Shown: piece by piece, positions 33,269 to 47,000 of the stretch
How the letters are laid out: each line of letters opens with the position of its first letter
Position numbering within the stretch: position 1 is the stretch's first letter
Assembly: GCA_025093555.1 (NCBI GenBank)
Contig: JAIWNF010000047.1
Location: 186,001 to 250,000, forward strand
DNA length: 64,000 bases
Direction: 5' to 3'
Source: Circinella umbellata
Taxonomy: Eukaryota > Mucoromycota > Mucoromycetes > Mucorales > Lichtheimiaceae
The notes under the pieces: model-generated
Database searches by the model: none
Told to the model about the DNA's origin: nothing
The model's input: only the letters and a program-made list of their open reading frames with translations
Program-made: the position numbers and the translations under genes

Positions 33269-36200
33269 TATAAGAATTTTTTTTTCCCGCGCTTCATTTA
33301 TTATATAAAAGGACGATCATTCCTCGGGACTGTGCACCCGGGGGAGGGATATAATTGTTGAAAAAGGCATGATTTTGCTTCCTTTTAATATACCATATCG
33401 GTAACACAAGATAGACAATTGTTTATAGTTTTGAGTTATGGATCCTTATTTTCATTCTTTCTATGAAAAACTATTTATACGGGGATCCTAGAGTTATTTT
33501 ATCAGCGAATTGATGATATATATAATTGGTAAATATATGTTATCAATGTAGTATCTCTTATCCATTTATTTGGAGAGTAATAAAAAAAGGTGCCATCGAT
33601 GAAGATATATAAATTGGGCATCATGAGCAATTTATTGTTCTTCAGATGTTGAAGTATCTCAAATAATATATAATAAGAATATAACATTCAGAATATATGT
33701 GATAATTAGTTGTTTTGATGATAAACATACATGTTATCGATATTTTAATGACAAAACTTTCGTAATCGTTTTGCTTAATGTCAAGTCATTTACAAGTTGA
33801 AACAAACAAAAAAAAAAACTGGTCATAAATAACTTGATTAAACCATGATATTTATATTATCCTTTTATGATCTAGTGTGAAATTTAAAAAGGGTAGATCA
33901 CACATAATGACTCTATTTTGTATAAAGTTTACGCATACATAAACCCCATTTTTCACCTTATATATAACTTTTGATATCCTTTTTTATTATACTATGATTA
34001 TTTTTGACTTCAAAAAACCATAAGATCCCAGTAAAATGATTCTTTTTTTTTTGTAAGGAGGCGGATGGTCTTATAGTAATAAAGTTATTTATATTTGTAT
34101 ATTTGTATATCCACGTGCCAATGGTTAAAAAGTGGCGGACTATATAGGTGCTGATAGTTTGGTTAGAAGAAAAACAATTCGCATGATTTAAAATTTTTCA
34201 ATATATGTGGTGGATCGCTCAATGGATTTAACATCCCCCCATATAATTTCAACCTTTACAATCATTTCTTTTCTCTCTCTTGTTCATCCATTTGATCTAA
34301 AAATCCCACATCTTCAATCCTTTTCGTATATTTCAAGAGTACATAATAAATCACTTTCTAATACCTATATAGTATTTCTGAAGAGACAAGTGAGAACGTT
34401 TCTAAGTTTTGTAAGAGTGATATAAAAAAAATGACAATAACGACAGTGTAATAGTAGTTAATAAGCCATACGCATCGTAAAAACAAACAAAAAAAATAAT
34501 AATATTTATGCAATACGTAGAGAGTGTGTGGGATTTCAATAGAAGTTTCTGTACATAAAACTTCTTCATTATATAATAAGACTCATTTAGAGTAATTGTT
34601 CTTATGTATTAAAAGAAAAAGAAGCCTTGACCTTATATTTTTTAGAAATTAAAAAAAGAACCTCCTTCCCCCCGCTGATAAAATAATGAATACTATTTGT
34701 AAAAAGTTATCATTAACGTTACTTAATCTATACATCATCTATTAATATGTACGCATTATTGATTGAAATTGCAATATAGAACAAACAGACTGATGATTTT
34801 AAAGTTATACTATCCAGATATCTAGGAACAGTAACAAGAGTAATATCATCGTTATAAACAATAAAAGACTATTTGCTATTAACATTTTAAAGAAGTTACT
34901 CCATACAACTATTATTGTTATTTTATCATGGAAAATTCGTTTTTCATATTTCTAATTTATTACAGAGAAGGAGAGTTAAATTAAGACTACTCATTTAATC
35001 CCCAAAATATATGGTTATGTAGGCGCAAAAAAAAAAGAAAAAACCATATAACAAAATCTTTATAAAATAGAAACTGCACAACAAAGATGCAACCAAAAAA
35101 AAAAAAAAAGAACATGATCAGAGATGACTTTCATCTTTTACGCACACTTTCTCCTTTTTATATTATGTATATCTTATAACACTTGAGTCTCTTTTTTCAG
35201 TGATGCAATTTATAGAATTATATTTTACACAGTGTAAACTTCTGAGACTCCAAGTATGTTAGTTGTGTTTCATCACAACGTTTTAAATAATACGTACACT
35301 CTTTTTCTTTTATAGGTAATGATAAGACTATATATCAGTACTTCTTTTTTTAATATCAAGCAAGGACAGAAACAGAGAACATCTAGTATGTATATAAATA
35401 CAAGTAGAAAGAACAAAAACAATAATAATAGTTCGATAGTATTTTCTGCTTCATGTACATATGATATACGGGTAGATAAAAACGTTTTTTTTCCGTTTAC
35501 ACATAAACTTTTTTTTTAAAAAAAAGAAAAAAGTCAATTTCTTCTTGTTTGATAATATAGTATAAATAAACGTTTTATACTACTACTTGTGAAAAAAAAA
35601 AGAAGAGCATATATATATATATATATGCATAAACTTATTTTCAAAAAGATAAAAGGAGGCGTGGGGGAGGCGCGGGGGGGAAGGGAGAGATGTAAATGAA
35701 AAGAATATATTATGGGGAGATAATATAATGAAAAAAAAAAATATGCTAGACATGGAGTATTAGGTATTCTTCTATTGAGGCCACACACTTAAAAAGATGA
35801 ACTTTTCGGGGAAGCAGTAAAAATTATATCATTTCATAACTACTGTGTTTAAGCTTTTTTGTTTTAAAAAACAGTTCATGCATAATTTATATAATATATC
35901 TATATATTATATACCTTGAGGAATCGCATAAATGGATGCCCCATTACTATTACTTTATTTCCCGGACTTTTGTACGTGAGTGATAATAATAATAATAATA
36001 ATAAGATTAATTAGAGCTATGGTATAGTAAATAAAGCTATGACTCTCATGTAGTTATAATATTCTAATTATAACCAAATTATTTGTATATGGTAAGGGCG
36101 AGGAGAATGAATATCTTGGATGTGTAAAAGATAGAAAATATATAATAATTGTTGACCGCAAAAAAAAAAAAAATGCAGGGTTAAAAAAAAAAACAGGTGC

Positions 36201-36931
36201 TATTATTTACTAAATGCTAATACAAATATAACGTTCCGGGAAGTTGAACAATGTATAATGTGTAATTATACATAGAATAAGGGGGGGGGGACAAATGGAT
36301 TATTAAATATTTCTCTCTCCCTCTCTTAACTGCATTCTTTTTGTGTTTGTGTTTGAGTTTTCTTATTACGATGATCTACATCAACTACGTACTTTATCTT
36401 TTGTGTTAAGGGATTAAGGGATAAATAACATTAGCTTTGTTCCTAATATCAAAATAGTATACTATTACGTATGATGATTCTCTGTTTGTTTGTTTGTTTG
36501 ATTTTCTATTTAACGTATATACATATACTGTTATATTATACATAGAAACTACAAATGCACAATAACAAAATATAAAATAAATTAAAATAAAGAAAAAGGA
36601 AGAGCGTTTTTTTTTTGTTTATATATATATATATATATTAAATGATAATAAAGAAATTAGTTTTTCTATTGCCTTGATCAGAAAAAAAAAAGAAGATTGA
36701 ATGTTCAAGTGTGTATGTGTGTGTGTCATTGTATGTAAATGTATGTGAATGTATATGTAAGTGTGTGAATTGTGCCTTGTGTAAATATAATGTGAAAAAA
36801 AAATTAGAGTGATGTGAGTATATGGGTTTTTTTTTTGTTTTGGTTATACTATTGTTGTGCTAAAATGTAATATATATTGGTTGCGTGTGTATATGCATAG
36901 ATGTATATATAAAAAAAGAAGTTATGTAAAT

Positions 36932-36968
<37 letters not shown>

Positions 36969-37030
36969 GAAGAGAGAGGAGAGAGGAGAGAGAGAGAGGT
37001 ACAAGTTCTTAAGTAAAGGATATATTAAAA
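33269..37030. other. long intergenic AT-rich region with microsatellites
   Basis: No gene supported. Contains (TA)n runs near 35610 and 36623, an ATA/AAT run near 35988-36003, a G run at 36282-36290 and GT/GA tracts at 36935-36999. Confidence 0.55.
36935..36999. repeat. GT tract followed by GA-rich tract
   Basis: About 14 GT units (36935-36963) run into 36 bases of GA-rich sequence, ending 32 bases beyond the stop codon of the DUF3020-type gene (read on the minus strand). Confidence 0.9.
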
Positions 37031-38189
37031 TCATGAAGAATGCTCACGACGTTGACGATGACCAGCATAATTCAACACGACACCGACAAATTCATCTAGT
37101 ATCCTTGCTTGTTCAACATATCTGATAGGTTCTATATCTGCATTTCGATGATGATAATTTTCATTTCTACTGTCATTATCATTATTATTATTGCTATTAT
37201 TGGACGAAAGAGTAGAAGATGTTACTGATGTAGGTGATGATGGCGTAGAAGGAGTGGTTGCTGTTACTGGTGTTTGAGATGATGGTGATGATGACGCGTG
37301 ATACGGAGAAGGCGCATAGGAAAGCAACGCATGCATGGGAGGCAAAGCCAAATAATCAGTAGAACTACTACTACCACTACTACTGTGTGATTCATTATCA
37401 TCTTCCGTCAAAGGAGAAGAAGGTTGTTTGAAAGCAGAAACATGATCACTTGAGAAACTACTCAAAGTACTAACACTACTACTACTTGTTCGACGCTCAT
37501 TCCGCCAACTGGGTGATAAATGAGGTAAAGCAGGAGAGGATGAAGCAGAAGAATGGAAAGAAGATCGACGCACATCAATGGATGGTAATTCAATTTTTCG
37601 TTGACTACCACTATAAAATGGTAATTCAACTAAATCATCTTTACTGGTATTATTTGTTGGTGTACGAGGTACTACAGCATCTTCTTCTTGATGAAGTTGT
37701 CGAACATGAACAAGTCGACGACCCCGACGTGGAAACATATGTTGCTCTTGTTGAGGAGAAGGAGAAGGAGATTCTTGATGATGATGGTGATGATGATGTT
37801 TATCCATTTTTTGTTGTTCCATCATCAAACGACGTCCAAGTCGTCGCGTGATTTCATCGCGTACAAATTGTTGTTTTTCGGGAGAATCATGTTCACCAAA
37901 TTTTTGACGTGCCAATCTATAAACACGACATCGTAAATCATTTTGTCGATTCTTTTCTCGGTTTTCTGCTCGCCATTTACGCATTCTAATTTAATATGGG
38001 TGAATGTGGGTCATATATTAATATTATTATCATTTTGTTGTCATGGTGAGCAAAAAAAAAAGAGGGGAGTTTCATTATTTACCTTTCAGTGGTTTCTTCC
38101 TTGGATACAACTTTTTTGGCATGACCTTTCCATCGTTTTTGATCACGACTACGGATATATGGGATATTATGAATATTTGGATTTTCCAT
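37031..38189 (-). CDS. DUF3020-type regulatory protein
   Basis: Two exons, 38083-38189 and 37031-37985, giving 353 residues. The conserved block lies at about 34-90: R-M-R-K-W-R, then N-R-E-K-N-R-Q-N-D-L-R-C-R-V, R-Q-K-F-G and a helical E-I-T-R-R-L-G-R-R end; this is the basic DUF3020 signature of fungal nuclear proteins thought to act in transcription. The exon junction falls at the start of this block. A His run (about 97-103) and long Ser/Pro/Thr/Asn-rich stretches follow, typical of a disordered regulator. The C terminus regains order (Y-V-E-Q-A-R-I-L-D-E-F-V). A TATAG just before the start codon could be the end of a 5'-UTR intron. Molecular function is not established. Confidence 0.75.
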
Positions 38190-39806
38190 GTGGCGTTTCC
38201 TATAGAGTTTATAATATAGTGTATATATATATATATATATATTTGTATGAGTGAAAATGTGAATAATAAAAACAGGTTAAAGCTGTTCAAGGGTAGGCAG
38301 AAAAGCAAAAAAAAAGGAAAGACGGTCTGATATTTGACTCTTTCTATTATTATTATTATTATTTTTCCTTTTGCTTTTCTATAATGGGGGAAGGAAATAA
38401 AATAGTATGGAACGCATCAACACAAAAAAAAAAAAAAACTTACAAATTAGATCGCGTGGCAAAAACTTATTTGTAAAAATTTAATATTAATTTTCGATGA
38501 TGAAATAATAGAGAGAGAAAAAGAAAGTTAGTTTTTTTTTTTGAAATATATAAAGTAACGAGAATAAAAAGAAAAGGGAAAGGAATGTCATTATGCAATA
38601 TTATATCTTTGGTTCAATATAATTACTTTTTGGACACTGAGTGCAAGCAAAAATACGTGTTGTAGTTGAAGAAGTCGTATCAATCTGTGTGGTCATTTGC
38701 AACAACAAAACAAGAAGAAGAAGAAGAAAAAAGAAAAAGAAAAATTTGTTTTATGTACAAAAAAAAAAAAAAAAAGAGAAGAAAGTTTTTTGTTGTTGTT
38801 GTTGTTGGAAAAAAAAAAGAAAAGAAAAGAAACGTTTGTGTGTTAAAAAAGTAAAAGAGAAAGAAAAAAAAAAGAAAAAAAAGAAGAGGTTGCAATTAAA
38901 AAAAAAAAAAAAAAAGGTAAGCTTAAACATAAAGCATTAACATAAGACGCACTCATTTGAAGTGGACTGTGAGCTAAATTATAATTTTTTCATCTATCCA
39001 TTTTATCACATTTAAGATATAAATACTAACATTCACCTTTTACTCTCTCTCTCTCTCTCTCTCTCTTACTGATATTTACATAGATATACACTTATATGCA
39101 CTCTATTCCATCCATAACACATAAATAATATACATAGCATATATTTATGTATGTTATGCGGTACGTAATAATATAGTTGATCAATTATTTTGTTGTTGTT
39201 GTTGTTGTTGTGACTCTTACCCTGACAATATATATATAAGAATTATATAAACAGATAGATACATATACATGACATATAGCATACTCGCCCACATATATGA
39301 AGTAAATACCTAATGAGTTCCGGATCACTTTTTTAGTTTTTCCATAACCCCCCCCCTTTTTTTTTTCTCTCTTTATATTATAGTTCTCCACTTTATCCCC
39401 CTCCCCCTCCTCACCCCCCAAAAAAAAACTTCATCAAAGTCGACCATTATTATCACTTATCCCATTTCTCGCTTTTCCTTAGCTTATACTCTCACTCTCG
39501 AACTTTATACTCCCTCACTTTTTTTCTTTCTAAATCTTTCATGATTGATTGATATTGTTATTATTTTTTGGCGGGAAATTTTGTTAACTCTCCCTTTCCC
39601 CCCTCCCCTTTATTTCTCTCTCTCTCTTTTTTAGAAAAAGTAAAAAGAGGAATATAAAGGGGAAGGGAGGGAAGAGGGGGAAAGATATAATATGTCATTG
39701 TTAGTATGTACTCTTTTTTTTAATCATTATATATATATATATATATATAAACATTTTGCTAAAAAGATCGATAAAGTATAAGCAAGTATTTTTAAGTATA
39801 TAGTGA

Positions 39807-39807
<1 letters not shown>

Positions 39808-39849
<42 letters not shown>
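39808..39849. repeat. (AGT)14 trinucleotide microsatellite
   Basis: 42 bases of AGT units in the long spacer; followed by interrupted AAT/AGT units. Confidence 0.9.
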
Positions 39850-39850
<1 letters not shown>

Positions 39851-40546
39851 ATAATAGTAATAATTTTTTTCCTGGTGGTAATAGCAATAGTAATAGTAAC
39901 TAGTAATTTTCCTTTTTTCCTTTCGAAAACAAACTATTTAATAATAATAATAATTTATATAGTATGAATATATGGTTAATAATAGTGATGAAAAGGAAAA
40001 AGATCATCCCGCAATGCACACACTCTCTTTTTTGATTGTTTTTTTTTCTTCTTTACGCCCCTCCCCCCCCCAATAATAATCATCATCCTTTTAACATCTC
40101 TCATCCCTCCCCCCACATCCTTTTGTACTTTTGAAATGTCATTAGTCCCTGTTATATATATTTGGACCGGATTACAATTTATTTATATATATGCTGCGCT
40201 TCTCTATTTATCAATTGTTTTGACATATATTATTGTTGTTGTTTATAATAAAAGATGTAGCACATTATTTATCATCACTCATTTTATTATTATATAAACA
40301 AAGGATGGGGATTTTGTTTATATTTGTCAAAAAGAAAATGATTATTACTTCTAAAGAATTTATTTGTTTATGGATGATATAGAATGATGTTTTATGAATA
40401 AATTTTGAGAAATGAAATGTAAAAACTTACGTTTTATTATCTCCTTTAACTTCTTTTTTTCTTTTCTTAAAGGGAACTAAAAGGTTCAATAAGGAATTTT
40501 CTAAAACTAGTTTTTTTTTTATATGTCACTTATTTCTATCATTGGC

Positions 40547-40572
40547 AAAAAAAAAAAAAAAAAAAAAAAAAA
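40547..40572. repeat. A26 homopolymer
   Basis: 26 consecutive A residues. The flanks do not look like a retroposed transcript. Confidence 0.85.
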
Positions 40573-42886
40573 GTGAAAACAACAACAACCAAATTGTTGG
40601 TAACCGCACTTTACACATCAGAAAGCATTCCAGGCCTAAAAAAAAAAAACAAAATGAGATACGTAAATTAAAAAAATAAATAAAATGTATTTATAATAAG
40701 AACAATAATAATATGTCACGTACATAAATATGCATTATCTTTCATACTCTCTCTCTTTTTCGTTGCTACGTACGTAACTCAATTAGAACATTCAGATAGT
40801 ATTAAGTTGTTTGCATATATCGAATTCAACTTTCTTTATTTTAGTCTTCTTACTGTAATCACTTTTTTTTTTTTGACGTAAATAAATATACTACTTGTAA
40901 ATATTCTTTTTTTTTTTTGGGGGGGGGAGGATGGATGGATTATAGGAGATTGATAGAAAGAATAAACAAGGGGAATTATCGCTGCTCTTTAACCTTTTTT
41001 TCCATTTGTCATATTATGAAAATGTGGTTCTTGTTTATTATCTTTATATTTTTACAAAAGAAAAAGTTGAAAAGTAACGGGTAAGGGGGAGGGGGAGGGG
41101 GGGGGAGTTTCTCATTTCATTATTGTAAAAAAGACATACCAATGATCTATATGAGAAAATGAGAGAGTACACAGACTTGAGGAGATTCTTCTTTCTCCTT
41201 GCTTTTCTTTTTATATGTATATCTTGAGATACTGTTCAATCTCTCTCTTTTACACGTAATACCTTTCAACACATCCTCCCTTTCCCCCCCCCAAAAAAAA
41301 AAACAAGTATGTTTTTTATTTTGTTACGTATTCTACTTTCAAATGTAAAAGAAAACGAGGGATAAAAGAGTAAAAAATAAATAAATTATAATTCTATATA
41401 TGCATAATTATAATATAAATAATATGAAAGAGAATCCATAATAAATCTATGAACTAAAATATTGGATCGATAAAATAAATCCACTCGGATGTACGTATTC
41501 GGGATTGATTAAAAATAATAATAATAACGACATTCCTTTGAAGAAAAATAATACGCGTAGTCATTTTCATAAACATAACACATCATCATCATCATTTTAT
41601 TATCATCATCAAATTACTTTTTATATACACTATTTTAATTATTATTTGTTATTTGTAATTCAAAGTAACTCTTTTCTTTTTTTACAGTTAATGTTGTGTT
41701 TTGTTTTGTTATAAAAACAAAGTAAATTGTGCTGCAACTAACAACAAAGATGATAATAATTATTTACAATCACGCAGCAATATTATGCATGATAACAGAA
41801 AAAAAAAAATAAAACCCGTGATTCATAAAACACGAAAAATGATACATTTAGATTTTAACAAGTGCCACACACACACACACACATATTTCGGATTGGCAAT
41901 CCCGTTACTGCCCTCTTTTTCTTTTTTTGGGGTCCCCACTATTTTAATTCATTTGGACTACCCCCACCTGTCATTTTAAATATCAAATTGATAAATTATT
42001 TAAAATATAGATCCTTTTTTTTTTACAGTAATGAACAGTAAAAATAAAAATAAAAATAAAAAAAATAATAATAATATACTATACTATAATACGTTTCTCT
42101 TTTTTTTTTAAAAAAAAATTAAGGAATGTTATATGAAAAGCTCTTCCAAAAAGGGAAAACAAAATAAAAATGTAAGAGCTGCCGTTCATTTATTAATAAG
42201 AGTAAAACGCTCACGTTAGTAAATTTTATGTACGTACTCATGATTTTTTAATATGAAAAAAGTTATCATTCTCTATACATATAAATAAATAGTATACATA
42301 CGTAACATTAGCCCATGACAAATCATTTTACGTTCCAGTTTCCCTCTTGGAATCCTGGTTTTGAAAATATATATTACCGATGCAACTTTTTTTTATGTAT
42401 TATGCAGTTTATTTTTCCATATTATAATGAAAAAAAAACTTTTTTTTTTTTTTTTTGCCAAGGCAGTAATGCATAATAATGTTCTAAGGAGATGCACGAA
42501 ATGCATATGACCACTTCACTTTTTACAATACCAAGAAAAAAAAAAGAGAGCGAGAGAAACAAAGTAATGTAGTTTTTGCCATCAATTTTTAAGGAATAAG
42601 TTTAGTGTTGGTATGGTTATCATCACCATAGCAATCAAAATTTACCTTGAGATGGGTAATCAAACAAGTTAGTTTTATCATCACTATAGTAACCCACAAT
42701 AATATGACCCAACAACGATCATTCTTTTCTTTCTTTTTTTTTATTCCAAATTTAATAACAATAAAAAAAAATAATAATACGGGGAGCGGGTAATATTAAT
42801 AATAATAACTTGTGTGGGTAAAATAGTAGTAATAGGACGTATATGAATAATTATTATGTAGTGTGGCGTAAAAAAAAACAAAAACT

Positions 42887-43836
42887 TTAACCATACATAA
42901 AATCTCTTGCTTCTTCTTCTTCTTCCTCTTTTACTTTTTGTTCTGTTTCTACTTCAAATCGACATAGTGGACATGTATGATGTAATTCTAACCAAGGTAC
43001 TAAACATTCTCGATCAAAATAATGCCCACTATACATAGTATAGATTAGATATAGTTATTACAATTATACTTCAACAACCCCCGATTTTCACTCTATTCCC
43101 TCATACTTAAATATTCGTAAAAAAAAATAATTTTACCATGGCATTTGAGTTACGCTGCTTTCACTGTTCTTCAAATTATCTTTACAGATAATACAAGTTT
43201 CATCACTTTTTAAAATAATAAACACCCCAATTTCGGATTTAGAATAATCAGTTATTCTCTTTATCATCTTTCTTCCTCCTCATTTATTGTTATTACTTTA
43301 CCTATCTATTTGACTTGATTTGACCTTTGGAAGTAATCGAATAAACCGGTCAGAAGCGGGTGGTGGACCTTTGGCATTACTTTGTGATTCTTCAAGTAAT
43401 TGTGAAACAAGGTCATCAAGAAATTCTTCTTGATCTCGATTACCTGTTGCTTGCATTTGATCTCGAAATTGACTAAAAAACCTATTTTTCTTCATTGAGT
43501 AACCCACTTTATTTTATTATTTTTAAGAAAAAAAGGTACTTGTTTCATTCGAAAAAAAAAAAAAACTTACTGTGCTGTTTGCATCAATTGTTGTAAATTA
43601 TGAGTTGGATCTATATGAGTTCGCTGACTAGATGAAGGTGAATGACCCATGAAATCATCCAAATCTACATTATAGTGTTGTTGTCGTCGACTATTGTTTG
43701 TTGTTTTAATATTAAGATCATCTAAATAGAATAACAAGCAATTTGGAAGTGGCAAGGGTTAAATATAGAAAAAGTTTTTTTTTTATTTGTAATGGAAGAG
43801 AACACTTTTTTGCTACATACCAAAGTAACTTGCCAT
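42887..43836 (-). CDS. RING-type E3 ubiquitin ligase (RNF126/RNF115-like)
   Basis: Five exons: 43821-43836 (only 16 nt), 43571-43721, 43302-43481, 43137-43205, 42887-43028, giving 185 residues. After a Gln/Asn-rich N half comes G-P-P-P-A-S and L-P-K-V-K, the linker typical of RNF126/115-like ligases just before the RING. The RING is T-C-I-I-C-K-D ... M-P-C-G-H-Y-F-D-R-E-C-L-V-P-W-L ... T-C-P-L-C-R. It should recruit an E2 and ubiquitinate misfolded or membrane clients. Oddly, the second histidine of the RING-H2 pattern (C-x-H-x2-H-x2-C) is Asp. The acceptor of exon 4 is A-rich rather than pyrimidine-rich. It shares a 223-bp divergent promoter with FANCI. Confidence 0.85.
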
Positions 43837-44059
43837 GATTTTGAATAAATCCCAGTAAATAAAAGTGTGAAAAATAAAAAATAAAAAAAAGGGCTTTTTT
43901 TTTTTAAACTTGGTAGATGACGAATTATGTATAAAATCGCATAATACGAATGCCTACTAAATTTAGAAAAAAGTCCTGAAACGCGCTTTAATTTTTATTG
44001 ACAACAATTAAAAATAATAAAGACGCGCTTTCCCCCTTTTTTTTCGCGTTTTTATAATT
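43837..44059. promoter_or_regulatory. bidirectional promoter of the RING ligase and FANCI with ACGCG elements
   Basis: Only 223 bases separate the two start codons. Three CGCG cores lie here: AAACGCGCTTT at 43979-43989, GACGCGCTTT at 44022-44031 and TTTTCGCGTTTTT at 44041-44053. They match MCB/E2F-type G1/S control sites (ACGCG, TTTCGCG). Such GC words are conspicuous in DNA this AT-rich. Confidence 0.6.
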
Positions 44060-47000
44060 ATGGAATATTCAGTTATTAAACTCTTGAAGGGATCAGATAA
44101 AGAAAATCTTGTTAACTATCTTAACCAGCAGTCTAATGAAGAAGTATATATATATATATTTATTGACTTTCTTGTTGTATGAGTGCTACGAAAAAGAGAG
44201 CGAAGCTAATCTATTGAACCGACAATCTCCCATATTCTTTTTTTTTTCTTCTTCCCAATTCTAGATTGCATCTACGATTCAATCTCGATTAAATTCTAAA
44301 GATTTAAATGACGATGTTGATCCCATGCTCTTTATTCAAGGCATTCTTGCTGGTAAAAAAAAAGAAGAAGAAAATATTCATAGCTCGAGTAAAATAATTA
44401 TTATTAATATATCTAAAAACAGGCTCGCCTGTAACACATAGTGAAGCATGTGTATATCGTCGTATCTTGGTATTTAAAGAAGCTATCCATTGGTAACTAC
44501 GTATATATATGTGGGGGGGGAAGCTAACAATACAAGTTGTCTAAAATTGTCATTTTATTTTAGGTTAAGTAAAGATACTGAATCAGGAGCAAAACAAGCA
44601 ACGCATGTATTCAATTTATTATTACCCGAAGTGGATACATTAGATTCAACGACACTCTATGAATTTGCAATCGAAATTACTTCTTTTGTACAAAATCAAG
44701 TTCAAGTTCAATCACGATTATTTGAACTATTTTCTAAAATATGGAATGTTTTATCAGCAACAGATCATCAAGCAGATGATATTATAGATCGACTCTTAAC
44801 AGCTACATGGCATCAAGCATCGGCTATTAGTATTGCATCTGTATTCAATGAAATGGAATTATCATCTTCACAATTGAATAAAGTTTGTAAACGGATTATT
44901 AAGTAAGTTGAAATTATTATTCTATTATATTTTTATAAGCATAAACTGCTGAGGGGGGGGGACTGAAAATTTTACTTATCCTATTTTAGAGAACTTGGAG
45001 AACTTGATGTAGATGAAACACCCCCTTTTGTATACCAATTATTACTCTTATCACGAAAGGTAAATAGTATAACTAAAATAGTGGATATGATTTCTAATAT
45101 ATAAAGAAAATGGACAAAGATTGACTTTTATTTTGAAACTATAGGGTATGAAGAAAGAAATTATTAGTAGTATCTGTCAACATTTTCTAACACTAAAAGA
45201 ATATGCCTCTGAGATTGCCGCTACACCAAAGTAAACTATAGTAAATAAAAAAAAAAACGTTGGGATTAGGATGGGGGGGGGGAAAGTGAAACATATAAAT
45301 ACTTAAATTTGAAATGAGTTATTTAGTTTTCGAAGAATGGAAGGAACCGTTATGTTACATATGTCATTTGCCATTAAACAAGATCAAGAACTCGGTAAAG
45401 AGCTTATCAAATATGTTAAAAACGATAAAAGTCATGCATTAGAAACATTTCCGGTTGCATGTCTTTTATCAGCAGCCAGAATTCATCGTTTAGAAGATCT
45501 GGTTCGTATTTATTTTCAAGGGGGATAATGATGCGCGTGAATAAATAGAAGACTTATTATTGTATATATATATATTTGGTGGGTTTATAGATATTTGACT
45601 TATTAAGATCCACTATTATTACTGTTTACAAAGATAGTGATAAATTGAAACAATGTAACTGGATCTCACGTAAGTAAATCTTTTTCTTTTATACATAAAT
45701 ATTTAGATTATTTATGATTATTATTCTTATATGTATATAGAGTTTTCACGTATTGATGGTAATCGATTACATGAAGTCATGATCGAAATTGCAAAAAATT
45801 CAGAACATGGATGGGATCAAGTGATTCAACCACTTACACAACTTGCCATGTTATTGATTGATTTTGCTTCCTCTCAAGGTTTTGCAGCTAGTAGACCCAC
45901 TACTATCGCTACCGATAATTCTGGTAAATCAATTCACACTAAACAATATCATATATATATATACATTTATATGAGAAAATTAATCATTTTATATATATTA
46001 TCATGATTAGTACTTCCTCCTCCTGTGATTAATAAGAATAAACATAGTCCAATCGATAATGTTATTTTATTAGGAAAAGATATCTTGATAAAAATGTTTG
46101 AGGTAAAAAAAAAAAATACTGTTCACACCTGCTCACATATACAAAAAAAAAAAATGATTGAGAAATAATCTTCAACTCATTCTATAATTTTAGTTGCATA
46201 AAATTGTTCGATCTGAAATCTTGGATCAAATTACAGCTCGTATTGTATCACATTCACCCAGTACAACACACTTTCTTGATATATTGGAAAAAATTATTGC
46301 TCATGATTATTTTACTATTGAGCCTTATACTACGAATGTAACGTATACACACACATATATATAAGTTTTTCAAAAAAAAAAAAAGGGATATATATTAATA
46401 AGAAATTTCTTGATTAGTTACGAGATACTTTAGATTATCTTTCATTACTTCCATATACTACAGCTGATCGATTACTTAAAGCTCTTCAACCTGTAGCAAA
46501 TAAAAATGCTCAATTTCGTGATGGTTTGATGCTTGTTTTACGTAAAAGCATGTATGCAAAGTAAGTAAATAACTTAAATGCTAATCCACGTTACGAATAG
46601 CCTATAAAATAATTCAATGTTTTTCTTTTTCTTTTAGGGACTTGAATGGACGAATGGTTTCTGTGAATGGTTTTCTTTCACTTTTATCCAATGTATTCAC
46701 TGAACAAGAACGTTCTATTTATCCTTCACAAGGAATTGCATTTGAAATTCTAGGTAATCCTTTTTTATTTTTATTTTTATTTTTTTAGAACGAAAACTCA
46801 TGAACTATTCAATATCTATATAGGATTATTACGACGTTGTTTTAATCAACAAGCTGAAATTCGAGCTACAGTATATAAAGGTCTTGCCTCATTATCTGAA
46901 CATCGAGATATTACAGCTGATATTTTCGAAATTCTCTACGCACAGGTACATAAAAGTCTTGATTTATTTATATAACCTATACGAACTTAGTTCATACATA

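Larger units (their letters stand above)
38190..42886. other. long intergenic region dense in simple repeats
   Basis: About 4.7 kb with no supportable gene. It holds A/AAG tracts (38700-38920), (CT)12 at 39043-39066, (TA)n near 39732-39748, (AGT)14 at 39808-39849, an A26 tract at 40547-40572, G and C runs near 40920, 41090 and 41287, and CA/AT runs. Lys-rich open frames here are microsatellite translations. Confidence 0.6.

Noticed and set aside
38641..38940. Lys-rich 99-codon frame
   Set aside because: Translation of A/AAG simple repeats; no complexity or homology.
40547..40572. A26 tract as the tail of a retroposed gene copy
   Set aside because: No coding-like sequence or target duplication next to it; many other A tracts occur in this spacer.
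42601..42700. Repeated ATCATCACCATAG / ATCATCACTATAG words as a CRISPR-like or minisatellite array
   Set aside because: Only two imperfect copies with no regular spacer; treated as possible RFX-like words.
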